From assembly GCA_014377155.1 (NCBI GenBank), contig JACMQD010000211.1, positions 1-14,277 of the forward strand: a stretch of 14,277 nucleotides of DNA, given 5' to 3'. The DNA comes from Herminiimonas sp. (GTDB lineage Bacteria; Pseudomonadota; Gammaproteobacteria; Burkholderiales; Burkholderiaceae). The notes beneath the pieces are model-generated. The model was not told where the DNA came from, searched no databases, and saw only the letters and a program-made list of their open reading frames with translations. The number at the start of each line of letters is the position of its first letter. Positions within the stretch are counted from its first letter, which is position 1. A program made the position numbers and the translations under genes. Shown in pieces: positions 14,179-14,277 of the stretch.

Positions 14179-14219
14179 ATAGACTCCGGTGTGCGGGCAG
14201 GCCTGCTGCCATGAACCAC

Positions 14220-14241
14220 ACTATAAACAGCTTATGCCACA
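14220..14241 (-). promoter_or_regulatory. Possible promoter for the small exported protein and hydrolase pair
   Basis: On the minus strand TATAGT (14225-14220; 5 of 6) lies 42 bases before the ATG at 14178. TTATCT sits upstream at a spacing of about 16 bases and is a partial -35 match. The leader, about 35 bases, contains the palindrome GCAGGCCTGC just before the ribosome site. Confidence 0.35.
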
Positions 14242-14277
14242 AGATAAATCAGGCGCAAACGAATTGACTGTTCAATG

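Noticed and set aside
1..14277. CRISPR arrays, tRNA or rRNA genes
   Set aside because: No regularly spaced repeats, cloverleaf-like sequences or rRNA segments were recognised by eye on either strand.

Overview
The window looks like a chromosomal stretch from a motile betaproteobacterium, probably order Burkholderiales and resembling family Oxalobacteraceae. This is inferred from the style of several proteins recognised from memory: a small helix-turn-helix protein (9653-9940), the Cys-containing exported protein (1989-2417), a MotC/MotD-type stator pair and the chemoreceptor. No database search was possible. GC content is moderate, with clear AT-rich islands around 7060-7230 and 9400-9510.

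Layout. 1-713: the end of an IS66-family insertion sequence (tnpB cut by the window edge, tnpA complete, terminal repeat ending at 713). 714-1157: intergenic DNA with an orphan intrinsic terminator and a possible small RNA. 1158-4137, all on the minus strand: a CDP-alcohol phosphatidyltransferase (phosphatidylserine synthase type), a small exported four-Cys protein and an AMP-forming acyl-CoA synthetase. 4390-5985: a divergent methyl-accepting chemotaxis protein. 6156-8383: a divergent pair made of a KfrA-like coiled-coil DNA-binding protein and a complete tyrosine recombinase, separated by an AT-rich 173-bp region that holds a perfect 10-6-10 inverted repeat of the kind tyrosine recombinases use as a core site. 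8384-9387: degraded DNA, including a histidine-phosphatase pseudogene broken by frameshifts. 9653-9940: a small HTH regulator, convergent with serA (10024-11232) across a perfect 20-bp hairpin. 11390-12870: a flagellar stator operon (motC-motD). 13073-14178: a small exported protein overlapping, and probably translationally coupled to, an alpha/beta-hydrolase-fold protein that lacks the family's nucleophile serine and catalytic histidine.

Most of the window is housekeeping (serine and phospholipid biosynthesis, acyl-CoA activation, motility). The accessory content is the IS66 copy and the 6156-9400 block. The most interesting candidate system is the recombinase plus coiled-coil pair: its architecture (divergent genes, palindromic core site between them) resembles the TnpS/TnpT cointegrate-resolution module of Tn4651-type transposons, but no transposase is visible beside it. 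The second is the probable pseudo-hydrolase with its small exported partner.
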